DNA from: Magnetococcus marinus MC-1
GTDB lineage: Bacteria > Pseudomonadota > Magnetococcia > Magnetococcales > Magnetococcaceae
Reading direction: 5' to 3'
Length of the DNA stretch: 64,000 nucleotides
Assembly: GCF_000014865.1 (NCBI RefSeq)
Contig: NC_008576.1
Coordinates: forward strand, 711,501 to 775,500
The notes beneath the pieces were generated by a model, which was given only the letters and a program-made list of their open reading frames with translations, did not search any database and was not told the DNA's origin. Within the stretch, counting starts at the first letter, position 1; every line of letters starts with the position of its first letter. The position numbers and the translations under genes were made by a program. Below, in pieces: positions 53,224 through 61,955 of this stretch.

Positions 53224-55332
53224 TTAGCCGTTGGTGCCGGTCATTTCGTGCTGCTCGGCCAGACGCACAATCTTGGAAAGATCAATAATCAGGGCAACGG
53301 TGCCATTGCCCAGAATGGTGGCACCAGAAAATTCATCGGGGTGTTTAAACCCTTTGCCCAGGGATTTGATCACGGTCTGGTGTTGACCAATGACATGATC
53401 CACCACAAACCCCATCTGCTGCCCTTCGACCTCAGAGATCACAATCTGTTCTACATCCGGTGCCGGCCCACTGATCTCAAAACGATCCCGTAGACGAATG
53501 TAGGGCACAATATGGCCCCGCACATTGATCACTTGGCGGCCATGGGTATTGGCAACATCGGTGCGGGTGAGCTCCACGCACTCCTCCACCGCGGCCAGCG
53601 GCAGCACAAAGTACTCATCATGAATCTGGACCAATAGCCCCTCAATAATGGCCAAGGTCAACGGAAGTTTGAGGGTAATGGAGGTGCCTTGCCCCAAGGT
53701 GCTGTCGACCTCCACCGAACCGCGCAGACTGTCGATGGATTTGCGTACCACATCCATACCCACCCCACGCCCAGAGACGTTGGTGATTTTGGCGGCGGTC
53801 GAGAAGCCGGCCCCAAAGATAAGCTGGTAAGCCTCTTTATCGGTCAACTCGTTATCGGCGGGTAGCTGTCCCTTTTCCACCGCTTTGGTACGTAGTTTTT
53901 TGGGGTCCAGACCGGCACCATCGTCGGTGATACGAATCAGCACATTGGCACCGCTATGTTCCGCCGAAAGATGCACCGTACCCGCAGCAGGTTTGCCCAC
54001 CGCCTGACGCTGTTGGGGGCTTTCGACCCCATGGTCAATGCTGTTGCGGATAATGTGAACCAGCGGATCATTGAGCTGATCAATGACGTTTTTATCCAGC
54101 TCAGTCTCAGCCCCGGCGGTGGTTAACTCAATCTGTTTGCCCAGCTCTTTAGAGAGATCTCGCACCAGTCGCTTAAACTTATTAAACGTGGTGCCAATGG
54201 CTAACATGCGGATGGACATGGTGTTGTCACGCAGTTCAGCGGTGAGGCGCTCAACCTCTTCGGCGATCAATTGAAGATCGTGGTCCCCATGGCTGTGGGC
54301 CGTCTGGTTAAGGCGGGCTTGCACCGTCACCAGCTCTCCCACCAGATCCACCAATTGATCCAGCTTGTCCGAAGGTACCCGCACACTGGCGGCTTGCTCT
54401 TGTACCTTGTTGGTTTGCTGTTTCTCTTTGACCACCTGTTGTTCAATAAGCGCGGCATCCACCTTGCCTTTGCTGACCAGTCCAGCCTTGACCAGTCGAT
54501 CTCCGAGGGGGTCGGTGATGCTCTCTAAGGTTTGCTTGTCAATATCGCCGCGTTCAACCAGCAGATCCCCCAGCCGTTTGATCTGGGCTTGATCATCCAC
54601 ATCCTCATCGCGGTCGATGCGGCGAATGTTGAGTTCGCACTCATCTTCAACAAAGATAAAGACATCCTGGATGGCACTTTCGCCCTGATCGGTGGTGAGA
54701 AAGATCTCCCAGGAGGTGTGGCACTGCTCGGGGTTTATCTCGCTTAGTGGGGGTAGCGCGTCGGTGATGCCTACCACCTTGCACGAGCCAAGCTCTATGA
54801 GCTCTTCAATCAGCAGCAGGGGGTTGGTGCCACTCATAAAAATGTTGGCGTCAGGTTTAAAGCGCACACGGTAGGTGTGCTTGCCTGCGGCGCTCTCGGA
54901 GGAGGCTTCAATAGGCTCGGGCTCCTCATTGGCCGGCTGTGGGGCTCTGGCGGTATTGCCGGGAATAAGCGCTCGTAGACCTAAGATGATGCGCTGGGCA
55001 TTTTGCTTATCCGAGGGTGCGCCACCGCCTGCTTCATCCAGGATAGCGCGAATCTGATCCCGAGCGGCCAGGGTTAAATCAATCAACTCTTTGGTGACGG
55101 GGATAGCCCCTTCACGGGCTTTATCGAAAACCGTTTCCACATCGTGGGTGAACTCAGCCACCTCATCAAAGCCAAACATGGCACCCGAGCCCTTAATGGT
55201 ATGCATGGCGCGAAAGACGCGGCCAATGAGCTCCATATCTTGGGGGTTTTCTTCCAACACTAACAGCGAGTCTTCAAGCTCCGAAAGGAGTTCATAAGCC
55301 TCTTCGGTAAATGCGCTGGTATCAATTTCCAT
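53224..55332 (-). CDS. cheA: Chemotaxis histidine kinase CheA
   Basis: A 702-residue CheA. HPt domain with phospho-His44 (AMHTIKGSGAMFGF). A middle domain (about 150-240) resembles a CheA P2-type segment. Residues 252-300 show two copies of an LG-x2-L-V-x2-G-x10-L pattern (RLGDLLVERGDID..., LGDRLVKAGLVSKG...) like MshEN-type repeats. Then dimerisation (DKLDQLVDLVGELV), the ATPase with HIIRNSIDHGVE, DDGAGLDPKKL and GRGVGMDVV, and a CheW-like C-terminus. It passes phosphate to CheY and CheB. The start at 55332 follows GGGGAG; the longer frame starts with GTG and is less likely. Confidence 0.95.
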   Translation of the reverse strand: MEIDTSAFTEEAYELLSELEDSLLVLEENPQDMELIGRVFRAMHTIKGSGAMFGFDEVAEFTHDVETVFDKAREGAIPVTKELIDLTLAARDQIRAILDEAGGGAPSDKQNAQRIILGLRALIPGNTARAPQPANEEPEPIEASSESAAGKHTYRVRFKPDANIFMSGTNPLLLIEELIELGSCKVVGITDALPPLSEINPEQCHTSWEIFLTTDQGESAIQDVFIFVEDECELNIRRIDRDEDVDDQAQIKRLGDLLVERGDIDKQTLESITDPLGDRLVKAGLVSKGKVDAALIEQQVVKEKQQTNKVQEQAASVRVPSDKLDQLVDLVGELVTVQARLNQTAHSHGDHDLQLIAEEVERLTAELRDNTMSIRMLAIGTTFNKFKRLVRDLSKELGKQIELTTAGAETELDKNVIDQLNDPLVHIIRNSIDHGVESPQQRQAVGKPAAGTVHLSAEHSGANVLIRITDDGAGLDPKKLRTKAVEKGQLPADNELTDKEAYQLIFGAGFSTAAKITNVSGRGVGMDVVRKSIDSLRGSVEVDSTLGQGTSITLKLPLTLAIIEGLLVQIHDEYFVLPLAAVEECVELTRTDVANTHGRQVINVRGHIVPYIRLRDRFEISGPAPDVEQIVISEVEGQQMGFVVDHVIGQHQTVIKSLGKGFKHPDEFSGATILGNGTVALIIDLSKIVRLAEQHEMTGTNG

Positions 55333-55394
55333 GGATTCCAACTCCCCAGTGGTCACACTGTTTTGGAAGGGATCGCCACCTTGGCTTAGGCAGA

Positions 55395-55760
55395 CTAGCC
55401 TAGCACCTTTTTGATGACACCCAGCAGTTGATCGGGCTTAAAGGGTTTTACAATCCACCCAGTGGCACCGGCTGCCTTGCCATCTTGTTTGCGGGTCGCC
55501 TGGGACTCGGTGGTGAGCATCACAATGGGGGTGAATTTAAAGGCAGGCAACGCCCGTAAATTTTTGATTAAGGTGATACCATCCATGTTGGGCATGTTCA
55601 GGTCGGTAATCACCATATCCACGGGAGACGCCTTGAGTTTGTTTAGGGCATCCTGTCCATCGACCCCTTCCACCACCGTGTAACCGGCGCTTTTAAGGGT
55701 CATGCTTACCATTTGTCGCACGCTGGACGAGTCGTCCACGGTCATGATTGTCTTAGCCAT
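55395..55760 (-). CDS. cheY: CheY-type single-domain response regulator
   Basis: A 121-residue receiver with TVDDSSSVRQMV, phospho-Asp in VITDLNMPNMDG, MLTTES and IVKPFKPDQL. No output domain. It lies between cheA and a STAS-protein gene on the same strand and is probably the cheA partner that acts on the flagellar motor. Start at 55760; the frame is open upstream to 55826 through the end of the STAS gene. Confidence 0.93.
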   Translation of the reverse strand: MAKTIMTVDDSSSVRQMVSMTLKSAGYTVVEGVDGQDALNKLKASPVDMVITDLNMPNMDGITLIKNLRALPAFKFTPIVMLTTESQATRKQDGKAAGATGWIVKPFKPDQLLGVIKKVLG

Positions 55761-55773
55761 TTTATTTGCTTTC

Positions 55774-56091
55774 TTACTTCCACAAGCGGGTTTGATCTGC
55801 CGAGAGACACCCTTGGAAACCGGCAATGTGGACTGTTTCTTTAAAGGGTTTGGGAATCTCTCCTTGAAGGGTCAGGCTTTTGCCCTCATCCACGAGGGCG
55901 CGGTGCATGGCGCAAAGAATCTGGAGCCCAGCCAGATCAATGCGGGTAACACCGCTTAAATTTAATACTAAGCTATCCCCACTCTGTACCGCTTGCACGC
56001 AGCTCTCTTTAAGCTCTGCGGCTTGTTGAATGGTTAGGTCGCCTGTCAGTTGTAAACGGGCCGATGAGCCCTCAACATGCAGTTCGAACAT
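55774..56091 (-). CDS. STAS-domain protein
   Basis: A 105-residue anti-sigma-antagonist-like protein with a single STAS domain: LQLTGDLTIQQAAELKE and LVLNLSGVTRIDLAGLQILC. The usual phosphorylated Ser of SpoIIAA-type proteins (D-S-S-G) is Ala here (D-L-A-G), so it is probably not regulated by phosphorylation at that site. It is the first gene of the STAS-cheY-cheA unit and may be a chemotaxis accessory or scaffold. The start at 56091 follows GGGAGACA. Confidence 0.85.
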   Translation of the reverse strand: MFELHVEGSSARLQLTGDLTIQQAAELKESCVQAVQSGDSLVLNLSGVTRIDLAGLQILCAMHRALVDEGKSLTLQGEIPKPFKETVHIAGFQGCLSADQTRLWK

Positions 56092-56250
56092 GGTTGTCTC
56101 CCATAGCCTGTGCGGTAAGCTAACAGGGGGGTTGCCCCGAGTTAACAGCAAGTGGTTGAGTGCTCCCTGCTGTAGCGTTCAAATCAATGAGGCACGCCCC
56201 ACAGTGTAACAAAGCTTGAAGGGGGGGGATCAATAAAAAAGTGGTTAGGG

Positions 56251-56871
56251 TCACTCTTTTGCCCCAATTTCCCGGCCTAGCAACCGTGCCGTCATGGTTT
56301 GGGGGTCGCTAACCCCGCAAATGCCACGGATTAAGGCCACACCATAGGCACCAGCGGCCCTGGCGAGGTGGGCATTGTCAGCGGTAATGCCCCCCAATGC
56401 CAATACCGGTCCGGGTAGTTGGGCCGCCCACTGCTGCCATTGGGCCACCCCTAAATGGGCGGCCCCAGGGTGGCTGAGGGTGGGAAAAAGAGGGGAGAGG
56501 GTAATGTAATCGGCCCCTTGGGCAAAGGCGTGCTGGCCCCCGTGCAGGGTGTGGCAGGAGCGCCCTAACCAGACCTGCGGGCCGATTTGGTGGCGGATGG
56601 CGGTTAAGGATGGCGGGCCATCACTCATGTGCAGGCCTGCACCCGGCAGTTTGGGTAAAAGATGGGGGCGGTTGTGCAGCAGCAGCATGGCTCCATGGGG
56701 GGTGAGTTGGGCGTGCAGCTGCTGGGCAATCTGGAGATAGCTCGCATCCTCCATGCCGGGTGCCCGGAACAGCAGGTGCCGCGCCCCCCCCGCGAGGGCG
56801 GCGGGTAGCCACTGGGACCAGGGCGGGCAGGCTTGGAGATCGGCAATAATGAGCAACCTAGGGGCACGCAT
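56251..56871 (-). CDS. thiE: Thiamine phosphate synthase (ThiE/TenI family)
   Basis: A 206-residue TIM-barrel protein. Seen: LLFRAPGMEDA (thiazole-phosphate side), LLLHNRPHL, GLHMSDG, GRSCHT, YITLSPLFPTLSHPG and LALGGITADNAHLARAAGA for phosphate binding. ThiE joins HMP-PP and thiazole phosphate; TenI-type paralogs are thiazole tautomerases, and the two are hard to separate here. It lies 6 bases after queE in the same unit, an unusual partner for thiamine genes. Confidence 0.78.
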   Translation of the reverse strand: MRAPRLLIIADLQACPPWSQWLPAALAGGARHLLFRAPGMEDASYLQIAQQLHAQLTPHGAMLLLHNRPHLLPKLPGAGLHMSDGPPSLTAIRHQIGPQVWLGRSCHTLHGGQHAFAQGADYITLSPLFPTLSHPGAAHLGVAQWQQWAAQLPGPVLALGGITADNAHLARAAGAYGVALIRGICGVSDPQTMTARLLGREIGAKE

Positions 56872-56877
56872 GAGGCG

Positions 56878-57492
56878 TTAGGGCACGCCAATATATTTGT
56901 GGGTCTGTAGCGAGAGTCGCCACGCCCCTCCGCTCTCCAACGCCCAGCGGTAACAGAGCGCCACCGCCATAGGGTCAGGTCCGGTGGGCAGGGCACGGGG
57001 TTGCAGCCACAAATTGGGGTGGTGGCACTGGGTTAAGCGCTCTTTATCGCTTTGGTCGGCATCGGCCCCCAGGACTAATTTGACCTCATCGGCCCGCTCG
57101 TAGAGAGATTGGGGCAGTTGATTTTTTGGGGAGAGCGTGACCCAATCCACCTCTGCTGGAATCTCGCCGCCTTCGCCGCAGGTCTCCATGGCGATCCAAT
57201 AGCCCTGATCTTTAAAGTAGTCCACCAAACGGTCCAGGTGGGGGGCCATCAGGGGTTCACCCCCGGTGAGCAGTAGGTTAGTGGTATGGGGGGCAAGCTC
57301 TAAAATACGGCTGCGCAGCTGTGTTAGAGTCAGGTGTTCCGCTTTGTCCGCTTGTCGGTGCAGCGGTTCGTCGCACCAGCTACAGCGCAGTGGACAGCCG
57401 GAAAAACGGATAAAGACCATGGGCAGGCCGGTATGGGTGGCTTCGCCCTGGATGGAGTGGAAAATGTCACAGATGGCATAGGTGTCAGACAT
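56878..57492 (-). CDS. queE: 7-carboxy-7-deazaguanine synthase
   Basis: A 204-residue radical SAM enzyme that makes CDG, the first 7-deazapurine of the queuosine path. Iron-sulfur motif C-x3-C-x2-C in FSGCPLRCSWCDEP; SIQGEATHTGLPMVFIR and TGGEPLM are typical, and LQTHKYIGVP ends the protein as in other QueE. It overlaps queD by 8 bases. Confidence 0.94.
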   Translation of the reverse strand: MSDTYAICDIFHSIQGEATHTGLPMVFIRFSGCPLRCSWCDEPLHRQADKAEHLTLTQLRSRILELAPHTTNLLLTGGEPLMAPHLDRLVDYFKDQGYWIAMETCGEGGEIPAEVDWVTLSPKNQLPQSLYERADEVKLVLGADADQSDKERLTQCHHPNLWLQPRALPTGPDPMAVALCYRWALESGGAWRLSLQTHKYIGVP

Positions 57493-57913
57493 GAAAGTTC
57501 ATCCCTTCGGCATCTTGGCGGTCGGCTTCGGCCCAGGCGTTAATGGTTTCCCACACTCTGACCCGCTCAATTTTTAGATCCCCCAATTGGGGGTGTCCTT
57601 CCAGCTCACGCATGCACCAGCCGACAATCCAGGCCGACAGATATTCGGCCGAGGTATAGGGAATGCCTGGTACCGAGGCGTTAAGGTCACGATGGTCAAG
57701 ATAGCGGTCAATAAGCTGTTCTTTAACCAGATCGTTGACGATGCCAAAATCGGCTACAAAGCCAGATTGAGGATCTTTTTCATCGGGTTGGCGGACGGTT
57801 CCTGAGAAGATCATCTCTAATCGATAGGAGTGTCCATGCAGTCGGTGACACTTGCCGTCATGGTAAGGCAGGCGATGGGCGGACTCAAATTTAAACATGC
57901 GGGCGATCTTCAT
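57485..57913 (-). CDS. queD: 6-carboxy-5,6,7,8-tetrahydropterin synthase
   Basis: A 142-residue QueD of the PTPS fold, converting dihydroneopterin triphosphate to CPH4, the QueE substrate. Zinc His residues are in ESAHRLPYH and HRLHGHSY; YLDHRDLN and the Glu in WETINAWAE are conserved. It is the first gene of queD-queE-thiE and divergent from the helicase gene. With queA and tgt, four queuosine genes are in this window at three places. Confidence 0.94.
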   Translation of the reverse strand: MKIARMFKFESAHRLPYHDGKCHRLHGHSYRLEMIFSGTVRQPDEKDPQSGFVADFGIVNDLVKEQLIDRYLDHRDLNASVPGIPYTSAEYLSAWIVGWCMRELEGHPQLGDLKIERVRVWETINAWAEADRQDAEGMNFHV

Positions 57914-58084
57914 GGTCCATCTCGGTATCTAAAAAAATGGTGTGAATAAAGGGGGGTGTTTTTACCCATCAACAGAGCCATTGTAGGGGGGGGATGGGGC
58001 AGCGTCAATCAAAGCGCGTTGCCTTTGGCGCGGCGGGGCGTCATCATCACCGTTTCGCCTCTGTAGGCGCGTTATTGGGCTTGT

Positions 58085-60067
58085 ATGGTAACTATGGACG
58101 AAATCGAGAGTTGGACCCACGCGCTGTTTGGTCCGCAAAGCGCCTTGGCACAGTGTCTGGAGAGCTACGAACCCCGTGCTGCCCAGGTGCGTATGGCTGA
58201 ACTGGTCGCCCGTGCGGCCCACCAACAGGATCTTTTGATCGTGGAGGCCGGTACCGGCACGGGCAAAACCCTGGCCTATATGCTGCCGCTGCTGGCCATG
58301 GGCAAAAAGGTGGTGGTCTCCACCGCCACCAAAGCGCTGCAAGATCAAATTTTGGAAAAAGATCTGCCCCTGTTGCGGCAGGTGGTGGGTAGCCGATTTA
58401 GCGCCACCCTGCTCAAGGGGCGGGCCAACTACCTCTGTCTGCACCGCTTAACCCAGATGCGCGCCAACCGTAGCCTGTTACGCCATGAGGCGCGGGCGTG
58501 GTTGGAGGCGATTGAGCAGTGGTCCAGCACCACGGTGCAGGGGGATCGGGATGAGCTCAAGGAGCTGCCCGAGCGGTTGGATATCTGGCCTGAACTCTCC
58601 ACCAATGGGGATGACTGCCTGGGGCAGGAGTGCCCTGACCTGCAAGCTTGTTATCTGTTTAAGGCCCGCGCACGGGCCAAAGAGGCGCAGTTGGTGGTGG
58701 TTAATCATCACCTGTTTTTTGCCGATTTGGCGGTGCGCGAAGGGGGCTTTGGGGAGATCCTGCCCGAGTATCAGGTGGTCGTGTTTGATGAGGCCCACCA
58801 GATACCCGATGTGGTGACCCGGTTTTTTGGTTTAGAGGTGAGTAATTTTCAAATGCTGGAGCTGGCCAGGGATTGCCGCCGTGAGATGGATATGGTGGGC
58901 ATGGATGATCTGGATCTGCTCCACCATTTAACGGTGATCGAAGAGCGGGCCGCACTGTTACGCAGCGCCTTTCCCGTAGAAAATGTGCGGGATGCCCTAG
59001 CCCCGCACCATTTGCAAGAGGAGCCGGGCCGGGCGCTGGTCATGGCGGAACAGGCCCTGCATAAACTGGCGGAGTTGTTAGAGCCCCATCTTGAACGCAG
59101 CGCTGGTATGGCGAGCTGTGGGCGGCGTCTGGAGAAGCTGTTGATCGCCTCGGGCTCTATCCGCACCCTGGATGATCCCGCGCGGGTCTACTGGTATGAA
59201 ACCCGCAACCGAGGGGTGTTTTTGCAGGCGTCACCGCTGAATGTGGGCTTGACCATGCAAGAGATGCTCTATCCCCGGGTGCAGTGCGCGGTGTTTACCT
59301 CGGCCACCTTGGCCACCGGGCAGGGTGAGAAGGGTTTTCACTATTTTATGCAGCAGTTGGGTTTGGATGCCCAAGTGGCCACCTGTGAGCAACTGCCGCC
59401 GGTGTTTGATTATGGAACCCAGGCGCGGCTCTATCTGCCCCGGCGCTTGCCGGAGCCTACCGCGCCGGGTTTTACCGCCATGTTTATGGAAGAGTTGGTG
59501 GATCTGCTGCATGCCAGCCGGGGGCGGGCACTCTGTCTGTTTACCAGCTACCGCATGATGGGGCAGGTGCAACAGCTTTTACCCAGCCGCATTCCCTACC
59601 CGGTCTATGTACAGGGGGAGCGTCCCAAACGGGCGCTGCTGGAGATGTTTAAAAATCATGAGGCCTCGGTTCTGTTGGGCACCAGTACCTTTTGGGAAGG
59701 GGTGGATATCCCCGGTGCGGCCCTCTCCATGGTGGTGATCGATCGGCTGCCCTTTACCCCCCCGGATGATCCCATCAGTGCGGCACGCAACCGGTATTGT
59801 GAGAGCGAGGGCGGCAACCCTTTTATGCAACTATCGGTGCCCCAGGCGATTCTTACCCTAAAGCAGGGGGCGGGGCGGCTGTTGCGGCGCCGCAGTGATC
59901 GGGGGGTGATTGCGGTGCTGGATACCCGCATCAGTCGGCGTCCCTATGGCAAACGCTTTATCAACGGTCTGCCTCCGGCGACCTGCATTTATGATTTGCA
60001 GGAGGTACAACACTTTTTTGCCCAAGAGCCTACGGCAAGCCCCCTAATGGACGAGGTGAATCCATGA
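58085..60067 (+). CDS. ATP-dependent DNA helicase, DinG/YoaA (XPD-like) family
   Basis: A 660-residue SF2 helicase. Walker A is EAGTGTGKTLAYML, then TATKALQDQ. An iron-sulfur cluster domain is indicated by Cys in NYLCLHR and three Cys in DDCLGQECPDLQAC. The DEAH box is VFDEAHQ; LGTSTFWEGVDIPG and QGAGRLLRRRSDRG are motifs V and VI. Such 5'-3' helicases clear R-loops and repair intermediates. Pattern favours YoaA. Start 58085 or 58094. Its stop overlaps tsaB (ATGA). Confidence 0.9.
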   Translation: MVTMDEIESWTHALFGPQSALAQCLESYEPRAAQVRMAELVARAAHQQDLLIVEAGTGTGKTLAYMLPLLAMGKKVVVSTATKALQDQILEKDLPLLRQVVGSRFSATLLKGRANYLCLHRLTQMRANRSLLRHEARAWLEAIEQWSSTTVQGDRDELKELPERLDIWPELSTNGDDCLGQECPDLQACYLFKARARAKEAQLVVVNHHLFFADLAVREGGFGEILPEYQVVVFDEAHQIPDVVTRFFGLEVSNFQMLELARDCRREMDMVGMDDLDLLHHLTVIEERAALLRSAFPVENVRDALAPHHLQEEPGRALVMAEQALHKLAELLEPHLERSAGMASCGRRLEKLLIASGSIRTLDDPARVYWYETRNRGVFLQASPLNVGLTMQEMLYPRVQCAVFTSATLATGQGEKGFHYFMQQLGLDAQVATCEQLPPVFDYGTQARLYLPRRLPEPTAPGFTAMFMEELVDLLHASRGRALCLFTSYRMMGQVQQLLPSRIPYPVYVQGERPKRALLEMFKNHEASVLLGTSTFWEGVDIPGAALSMVVIDRLPFTPPDDPISAARNRYCESEGGNPFMQLSVPQAILTLKQGAGRLLRRRSDRGVIAVLDTRISRRPYGKRFINGLPPATCIYDLQEVQHFFAQEPTASPLMDEVNP

Positions 60068-60735
60068 TTTTAGCCCTACATACGGCAACCCCAGAAGGGT
60101 GTGTGGCCCTGGTGGAGCAGGGAGAATTGCTGGCACAGGAACGCTTTGTGGCCAAGGGTGGGCATCTGGAGATTATACCGGGCATGGTACAACGGCTGTT
60201 GGCCAGCACCGGGGTGCAGCCGCAGCAGGTGCGCCGCTTGGTGGTGACGGGGGGGCCGGGCTCGTTTGCCGGGGTGCGGATTGCCATGGGGTTTGCCAAG
60301 GGGTGGCACATTGCCCACGGCACAGCGCTGGTCTGCTGTTCCACCACGCAGGCCATTGCTGTCTCGGTGGCGCCCAGTGAGCAGCCCTTGCTGGTGGTGA
60401 TGGATGCCCGCCGGGGTGAGCTGTTTGTGCAGCCCTTCGCTGGGGATGGCACACCCCAACAGCCGCCGCAAAAACAGACGCCTGAAGAGGCGGTGGCGCT
60501 GGTGCAAACCGATATGCGTTTGTGCGGTAGCGGCGTGGCGCTGCTCAGCCCGCTGTTGACCGAGCGGAACATAGGTGAGGTTTTGCCGGGCTTGGTGGAG
60601 CCCCTGGCACTGGCGCGGTTGGGGGCGCGTCTCGCGGTCAACGAAGATGCCCTGTTAGAGCCGCTCTATTTGCGCCGCAGCGAGGCCGAGGAGAACCTTT
60701 TGCAGCGACAGGCCGCGCAGCATGATGCACATTAG
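60064..60735 (+). CDS. tsaB: tRNA threonylcarbamoyladenosine biosynthesis protein TsaB
   Basis: A 223-residue ASKHA-fold protein: ILALHTATPEGCVAL at the N-terminus and the signature VVTGGPGSFAGVRIAMGFAKG. TsaB is the partner of TsaD in making t6A37 in tRNA and has no peptidase function. It overlaps the helicase gene by 4 bases and rimI by 14 bases; tsaB-rimI is a common pair. Confidence 0.93.
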   Translation: MILALHTATPEGCVALVEQGELLAQERFVAKGGHLEIIPGMVQRLLASTGVQPQQVRRLVVTGGPGSFAGVRIAMGFAKGWHIAHGTALVCCSTTQAIAVSVAPSEQPLLVVMDARRGELFVQPFAGDGTPQQPPQKQTPEEAVALVQTDMRLCGSGVALLSPLLTERNIGEVLPGLVEPLALARLGARLAVNEDALLEPLYLRRSEAEENLLQRQAAQHDAH

Positions 60736-61186
60736 TCCCCTGTTGTCACACCATTGTGAGGCTTTGGCGAGGCTGGATTACCATATTTCACCGAGGCCTT
60801 GGACCCAGGCGATGTTTGCCGAGGAGTTGGGTGCGCAAAGCGTTGCGCTGGTGGCACAGCAGGATAGGGTCTTGCTTGGTTTTGCCATTGCCCGAGATCA
60901 ATATGCAAGCTGGCATGTGATGACCTTGGGGGTCGACCCGCAACAGCGCCGCCAAGGTTATGGTGGGCAGTTGATGCGGGCTTTAATCCAAGGGGTTGCC
61001 AAGCGTGGCGGTGCGGAGTTGGAGCTGGAGGTGCGGGCTTCTAACGGTGCAGCCATTGGTCTGTATGAGCAGCTCGGTTTTAAACATCTGGGGGTGCGGC
61101 CCCGCTACTACCCTTTGGGCCAACATGGCCGCGAAGATGCCGTATTGATGGGATTAGCGCTGGGGGCCGATACCATCAATCAGTGA
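60722..61186 (+). CDS. rimI: Ribosomal-protein-alanine N-acetyltransferase
   Basis: A 154-residue GNAT enzyme. Acetyl-CoA site: LGVDPQQRRQGYGGQLMRAL; then ELEVRASNGAAIGLYEQLGFK. RimI acetylates the N-terminus of ribosomal protein S18. Its position directly after tsaB supports the assignment. Start at 60722, with the next Met codon immediately after. Confidence 0.9.
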   Translation: MMHISPLLSHHCEALARLDYHISPRPWTQAMFAEELGAQSVALVAQQDRVLLGFAIARDQYASWHVMTLGVDPQQRRQGYGGQLMRALIQGVAKRGGAELELEVRASNGAAIGLYEQLGFKHLGVRPRYYPLGQHGREDAVLMGLALGADTINQ

Positions 61187-61255
61187 CCCCTGGGATGGAT
61201 TTGCTTTAGAGTGCGGGGGAAATATGTGTAAGGTTGCCAAAGGGGGTGTTAAACC

Positions 61256-61915
61256 ATGCCAAGACCACAAGCCATATTGTTGATGGGGCCGGGGTGTCCC
61301 CACTGTAGCAGCATGCTTAAAGCCCTCAATGAACTGTTGGAGCAGGGTGAATTGGCTAAATTGGAGATCTATAATGTGCATTTTTTCCCCGAAGAGGCGG
61401 CCTCGCGGGGGGTGCGCAGTGTGCCGTGGTTAAGTTTGGGCCCCTTTGTGTTTAGTGGTGCCATGAGCCTGGGTGAGCTGCGCCATTGGTTGGCGCAACG
61501 CCGTGACCCCAAGGGGATGGCGCTTTACTTTGATCATCTCTTTTCGTCGGGGCAGCGGCAACTGGTAGAGACCATGGTGCGCAACCAACCCAAACATCTG
61601 GCAGCCTTTGTGGATCTGCTGGGGGATGATAAAGTGGGTATCAACACCCGCTTGGGGGTTGGCGTGGTGCTGGAAGAGTTACAAGACAGCGGGTTGGCAC
61701 AAACCATTACCCAGGGGTTGTGCCGGTTGACGGAGCATCGGGATCCCCGCATTCGGGGGGATGCCTGTCACTATCTCCCATTAACCAAGGATCGCAGCGC
61801 GGTACCCTATCTGGAAGCTCGCCTGGATGATGAAAATCAAGATGTGCGGGAGATTGCGCGAGAGGCGTTGGATGAGCTGGATGAAAACTCCGGTGGTGTG
61901 CCGACGGTACACTAA
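61256..61915 (+). CDS. Thioredoxin-like domain fused to HEAT-like repeats
   Basis: A 219-residue cytoplasmic protein. Residues 1-80 are a thioredoxin-like domain with CPHC (Cys14, Cys17) and a cis-Pro in VRSVPWLSLG. Residues about 110-210 are helical repeats of HEAT or EZ type (DPRIRGDACHYLP, DENQDVREIAREALDEL). The combination suggests a redox protein that docks on a protein partner. No partner can be named. It precedes a CBS-domain gene by 40 bases. Confidence 0.75.
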   Translation: MPRPQAILLMGPGCPHCSSMLKALNELLEQGELAKLEIYNVHFFPEEAASRGVRSVPWLSLGPFVFSGAMSLGELRHWLAQRRDPKGMALYFDHLFSSGQRQLVETMVRNQPKHLAAFVDLLGDDKVGINTRLGVGVVLEELQDSGLAQTITQGLCRLTEHRDPRIRGDACHYLPLTKDRSAVPYLEARLDDENQDVREIAREALDELDENSGGVPTVH

Positions 61916-61955
61916 ATGAGGGGTTTAACACAATAGAGCGCGATAGGAGAGATCC

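Noticed and set aside
57914-58084. preQ1 riboswitch upstream of queD
   Set aside because: No compact hairpin with the A-rich tail of preQ1 aptamers is visible before the start codon.
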